Shown: one piece after another, positions 5,223-6,509 of the stretch | Layout: each line of letters opens with the position of its first letter | Numbering within the stretch: position 1 is the first letter of the stretch | The notes under the pieces: generated by a model | What the model was told of the DNA's origin: nothing | The model's database searches: none | Seen by the model: the letters and a program-made list of their open reading frames with translations, nothing else | Source of the DNA: Methanosarcinaceae archaeon | Lineage (GTDB): Archaea > Halobacteriota > Methanosarcinia > Methanosarcinales > Methanosarcinaceae | Assembly (NCBI GenBank): GCA_020793555.1 | Contig: DQIO01000187.1 | Location: forward strand, 1 to 6,509 | Direction of reading: 5' to 3' | Length of the DNA stretch: 6,509 nt | Made by a program: the position numbers and the translations under genes

Positions 5223-6269
5223 ATGAAACTTGGCAACATATTATTTTCGGCCAGACTGATTGGTGCGATCATCATTCTCTGGTTAATAGATGTTGAGCAA
5301 CTGACGCTTATTCTGCGCTCCATAGATCCCTATTTCATACTACTTGCATTTTTGCTGGAACTTTCAGGGTTTCTTATATGGACCCTAAAATGGAAACATC
5401 TTGTTGACAAAATAGAACACATCAAGTTCACAACCCTGTTTATGGGGCTGCTGGCCGGGAATTGCATGAGTACCAATGTGCTTCGCGCAAGAACCCTTGG
5501 TGGATTTGGACGGGTATTTTTTCTTAAAAATGTCTCGCAGAATCATAAGAATGCAAACTGGTATGCAACCATTGCCATGGACCAGACCACCAATAATTTT
5601 GTATTTGCCCCACTTATAATATTTTCCTTGCTTTTTGGATTCCTGTTTTTGAACATCCCTGGGTGGCTGTCGGTATTGATGGAAATTATAGTCCTTATCC
5701 TGTTTTCTTCGGCACTTGCTGCATACCTGTCAAGGCAAAAGATCAAAAGATTGTCCATTATCAATTTCTGCCAGTTGAACCTGCAACGGATATACAATTT
5801 CACCCCTATCAAATTTTTCAGAGACAGGTTTGAATCATATCATATATTTGAAGAGATCGTTGTTCACAACCTTACGGAATTCAAAAAAACCTACACCTCT
5901 ATTTTGAAGGATAAACAGATCCTTGCAAAAGATGTGAGCCTCGCAGTGCTCATGTACTCATTCATTTATTCCAAATCATACGTACTCTTTCACAGTACCG
6001 GATATGATATTTCCATCCTCCAGCTTGTGGTGTCCCTGTCCCTTATACTCTGGATTATCTCTGTGGTTCCTGTTCCTGGTGGATTTGGGTTTAAAACGAT
6101 TGTGACGATAGGCATGTATACCATGGTTGGAGTTCCCATCAATATTGCAGCCATTGTTTCTGTAATTGACAGAATTATTTATTTGTTCTTTGTGAGTGTC
6201 GTTTCATATTCTGCCATTGGCATTATGCGGATATTCCATATTAAGTCAAAACCTTTAGAAGAACAATGA
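5223..6269 (+). CDS. UPF0104 / lysylphosphatidylglycerol synthase-TM-like integral membrane protein
   Basis: A 348-residue polytopic membrane protein of the UPF0104/LPG_synthase_TM superfamily. Hydrophobic segments lie at about 6-22, 36-56, 69-83, 126-143, 148-168, 236-253, 263-283 and 305-335. The polar stretch NVLRARTLGGFGRVFFLK (85-102) corresponds to the conserved loop of the family, and PVPGGFGFKTIV (283-294) is its PGG signature. Many relatives have a Glu a few residues after PGG.G; here a Lys (K291) stands there. No soluble aminoacyl-transferase domain is attached, so lipid lysinylation cannot be inferred. Archaeal members are often found near glycosyltransferases and may act in lipid or polyprenol-linked sugar transport. 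I chose ATG 5223 over TTG 5211 (four residues longer) because the TTG has no ribosome binding site either. Confidence 0.75.
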   Translation: MKLGNILFSARLIGAIIILWLIDVEQLTLILRSIDPYFILLAFLLELSGFLIWTLKWKHLVDKIEHIKFTTLFMGLLAGNCMSTNVLRARTLGGFGRVFFLKNVSQNHKNANWYATIAMDQTTNNFVFAPLIIFSLLFGFLFLNIPGWLSVLMEIIVLILFSSALAAYLSRQKIKRLSIINFCQLNLQRIYNFTPIKFFRDRFESYHIFEEIVVHNLTEFKKTYTSILKDKQILAKDVSLAVLMYSFIYSKSYVLFHSTGYDISILQLVVSLSLILWIISVVPVPGGFGFKTIVTIGMYTMVGVPINIAAIVSVIDRIIYLFFVSVVSYSAIGIMRIFHIKSKPLEEQ

Positions 6270-6303
6270 ATGCCATATAATTATACCGTCAAAACAGGAA
6301 AAG

Positions 6304-6330
6304 GTATAAGTGAGAGTTCACCTGTATAAG
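6304..6330 (+). promoter_or_regulatory. Paired GTATAAG boxes, possible upstream promoter of the helicase gene
   Basis: GTATAAG occurs at 6304-6310 and again at 6324-6330, exactly 20 bases apart. The second, as a TATA box, would put the transcription start near 6345-6355 and leave a leader of about 100-110 bases before the helicase start codon. From memory, the M. burtonii cold-induced deaD transcript has a leader of about that length. A closer alternative TATA (TTTAATATAT, 6399-6408) would give only about a 25-base leader. Confidence 0.35.
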
Positions 6331-6362
6331 CATCATTAACTTTTAAGCAGTAAATTAATCTT

Positions 6363-6386
6363 AACTTTTCTAAAGTTTTGTTTTTA
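6363..6386 (+). terminator. Hairpin followed by T-tract: terminator of the membrane protein gene or leader attenuator
   Basis: AACTTT (6363-6368) pairs perfectly with AAAGTT (6372-6377) around TCT, and the downstream arm runs into TTTTGTTTTT (6376-6385). The shape is that of an intrinsic, T-rich terminator. It lies about 95 bases after the membrane protein stop codon and about 70 bases before the helicase start. If the helicase promoter is at 6324-6330, the element is inside the leader and could attenuate transcription. Confidence 0.4.
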
Positions 6387-6419
6387 TCCCTTAATTGTTT
6401 TTAATATATTACAAAGATA

Positions 6420-6446
6420 TGAAAAAGCAATCAATCAGCTTTTTCA
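6420..6446 (+). promoter_or_regulatory. 9-bp perfect hairpin directly before the helicase start codon
   Basis: TGAAAAAGC (6420-6428) pairs with GCTTTTTCA (6438-6446) around the nine-base loop AATCAATCA, which itself repeats AATC. The stem ends eight bases before ATG 6455, so in mRNA it would cover the ribosome docking zone. No ribosome binding site is visible in the remaining bases. An AT-rich stem at this place could respond to temperature or serve as a protein binding site controlling translation. The inverted repeat is certain; its function is inference. Confidence 0.6.
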
Positions 6447-6454
6447 GATAAATA

Positions 6455-6509
6455 ATGGAAAGTCTAACTATGGATAATTTTAAAAAACTTGGAATCAGTA
6501 ACGCTATTT
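6455..6509 (+). CDS. DEAD-box RNA helicase, N-terminal fragment (cut by window end)
   Basis: Only the first 18 codons are present. The peptide MESLTMDNFKKLGISNAI matches the start of DEAD-box helicases, where an aromatic residue and the F-x2-LGIS-x2-I pattern lead into the Q motif. These proteins unwind RNA duplexes using ATP. The archaeal DeaD/CsdA-like members are often cold-induced, including the one studied in M. burtonii. ATG 6455 is used; ATG 6470 would remove five residues and is possible. The gene follows a 185-base gap with two hairpins and possible promoters. Because so little is seen, the family call is moderate and the deaD name is not claimed. Confidence 0.6.
   Translation, partial: MESLTMDNFKKLGISNAI

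Noticed and set aside
1..6509. Search for tRNA or rRNA genes, insertion sequences, toxin-antitoxin or defence genes.
   Set aside because: No cloverleaf-like tRNA sequence, rRNA motif, transposase, terminal repeats or defence family was seen on either strand; all long frames are housekeeping or membrane genes.

Overview
The window looks like chromosomal DNA of a methanogenic archaeon of the Methanosarcinaceae, most likely a Methanococcoides- or Methanolobus-like organism. Four observations point this way: a GT81 glucosyl-3-phosphoglycerate synthase of the type characterised in Methanococcoides burtonii; a CobA/HemD pair next to an AhbC-type radical SAM enzyme of the siroheme-dependent (alternative) heme pathway; archaeal TATA-like promoters in AT-rich gaps; and GGTG/GGTGAT/GGAG ribosome binding sites. 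The assignment rests on recognising protein families by eye, not on a database search.

Layout. Positions 1-209 hold no convincing gene but carry two striking AT-rich inverted repeats and a promoter-like element. The minus-strand gene at 210-1430 is gpgS, which makes the precursor of the compatible solute glucosylglycerate. A 278-base divergent gap (1431-1708) holds promoters for gpgS and for the plus-strand genes. From 1709 to 3611 three tightly spaced plus-strand genes follow: cobA, hemD and a small HesB/IscA-like Cys-Cys protein. A tandem array of eleven AT-rich hexamers (3610-3675) begins inside the stop codon of the small gene and separates it from ahbC (3748-4947). A 275-base gap after ahbC contains a possible terminator and a 27-codon ORF with a good ribosome binding site. 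An integral membrane protein of the UPF0104/LPG-synthase-TM family follows (5223-6269). A 185-base leader region with two hairpins then precedes the first 18 codons of a DEAD-box RNA helicase, which is cut by the window edge.

How the genes work together. HemD makes uroporphyrinogen III and CobA methylates it at C2 and C7 to precorrin-2, the shared precursor of siroheme, F430, cobalamin and heme. AhbC later removes the C2 and C7 acetate chains of 12,18-didecarboxysiroheme on the route to heme. The cluster therefore encodes the entry into the branch and one late heme step. HemA/L/B/C, precorrin-2 dehydrogenase, AhbA/B and AhbD are not in this window. The small Cys-Cys protein between them has no certain function.

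Nothing here is a clear new defence or mobile system. The least explained items are the hexamer array, the structured leader of the helicase, the palindromes downstream of gpgS, and the candidate small ORF after ahbC.
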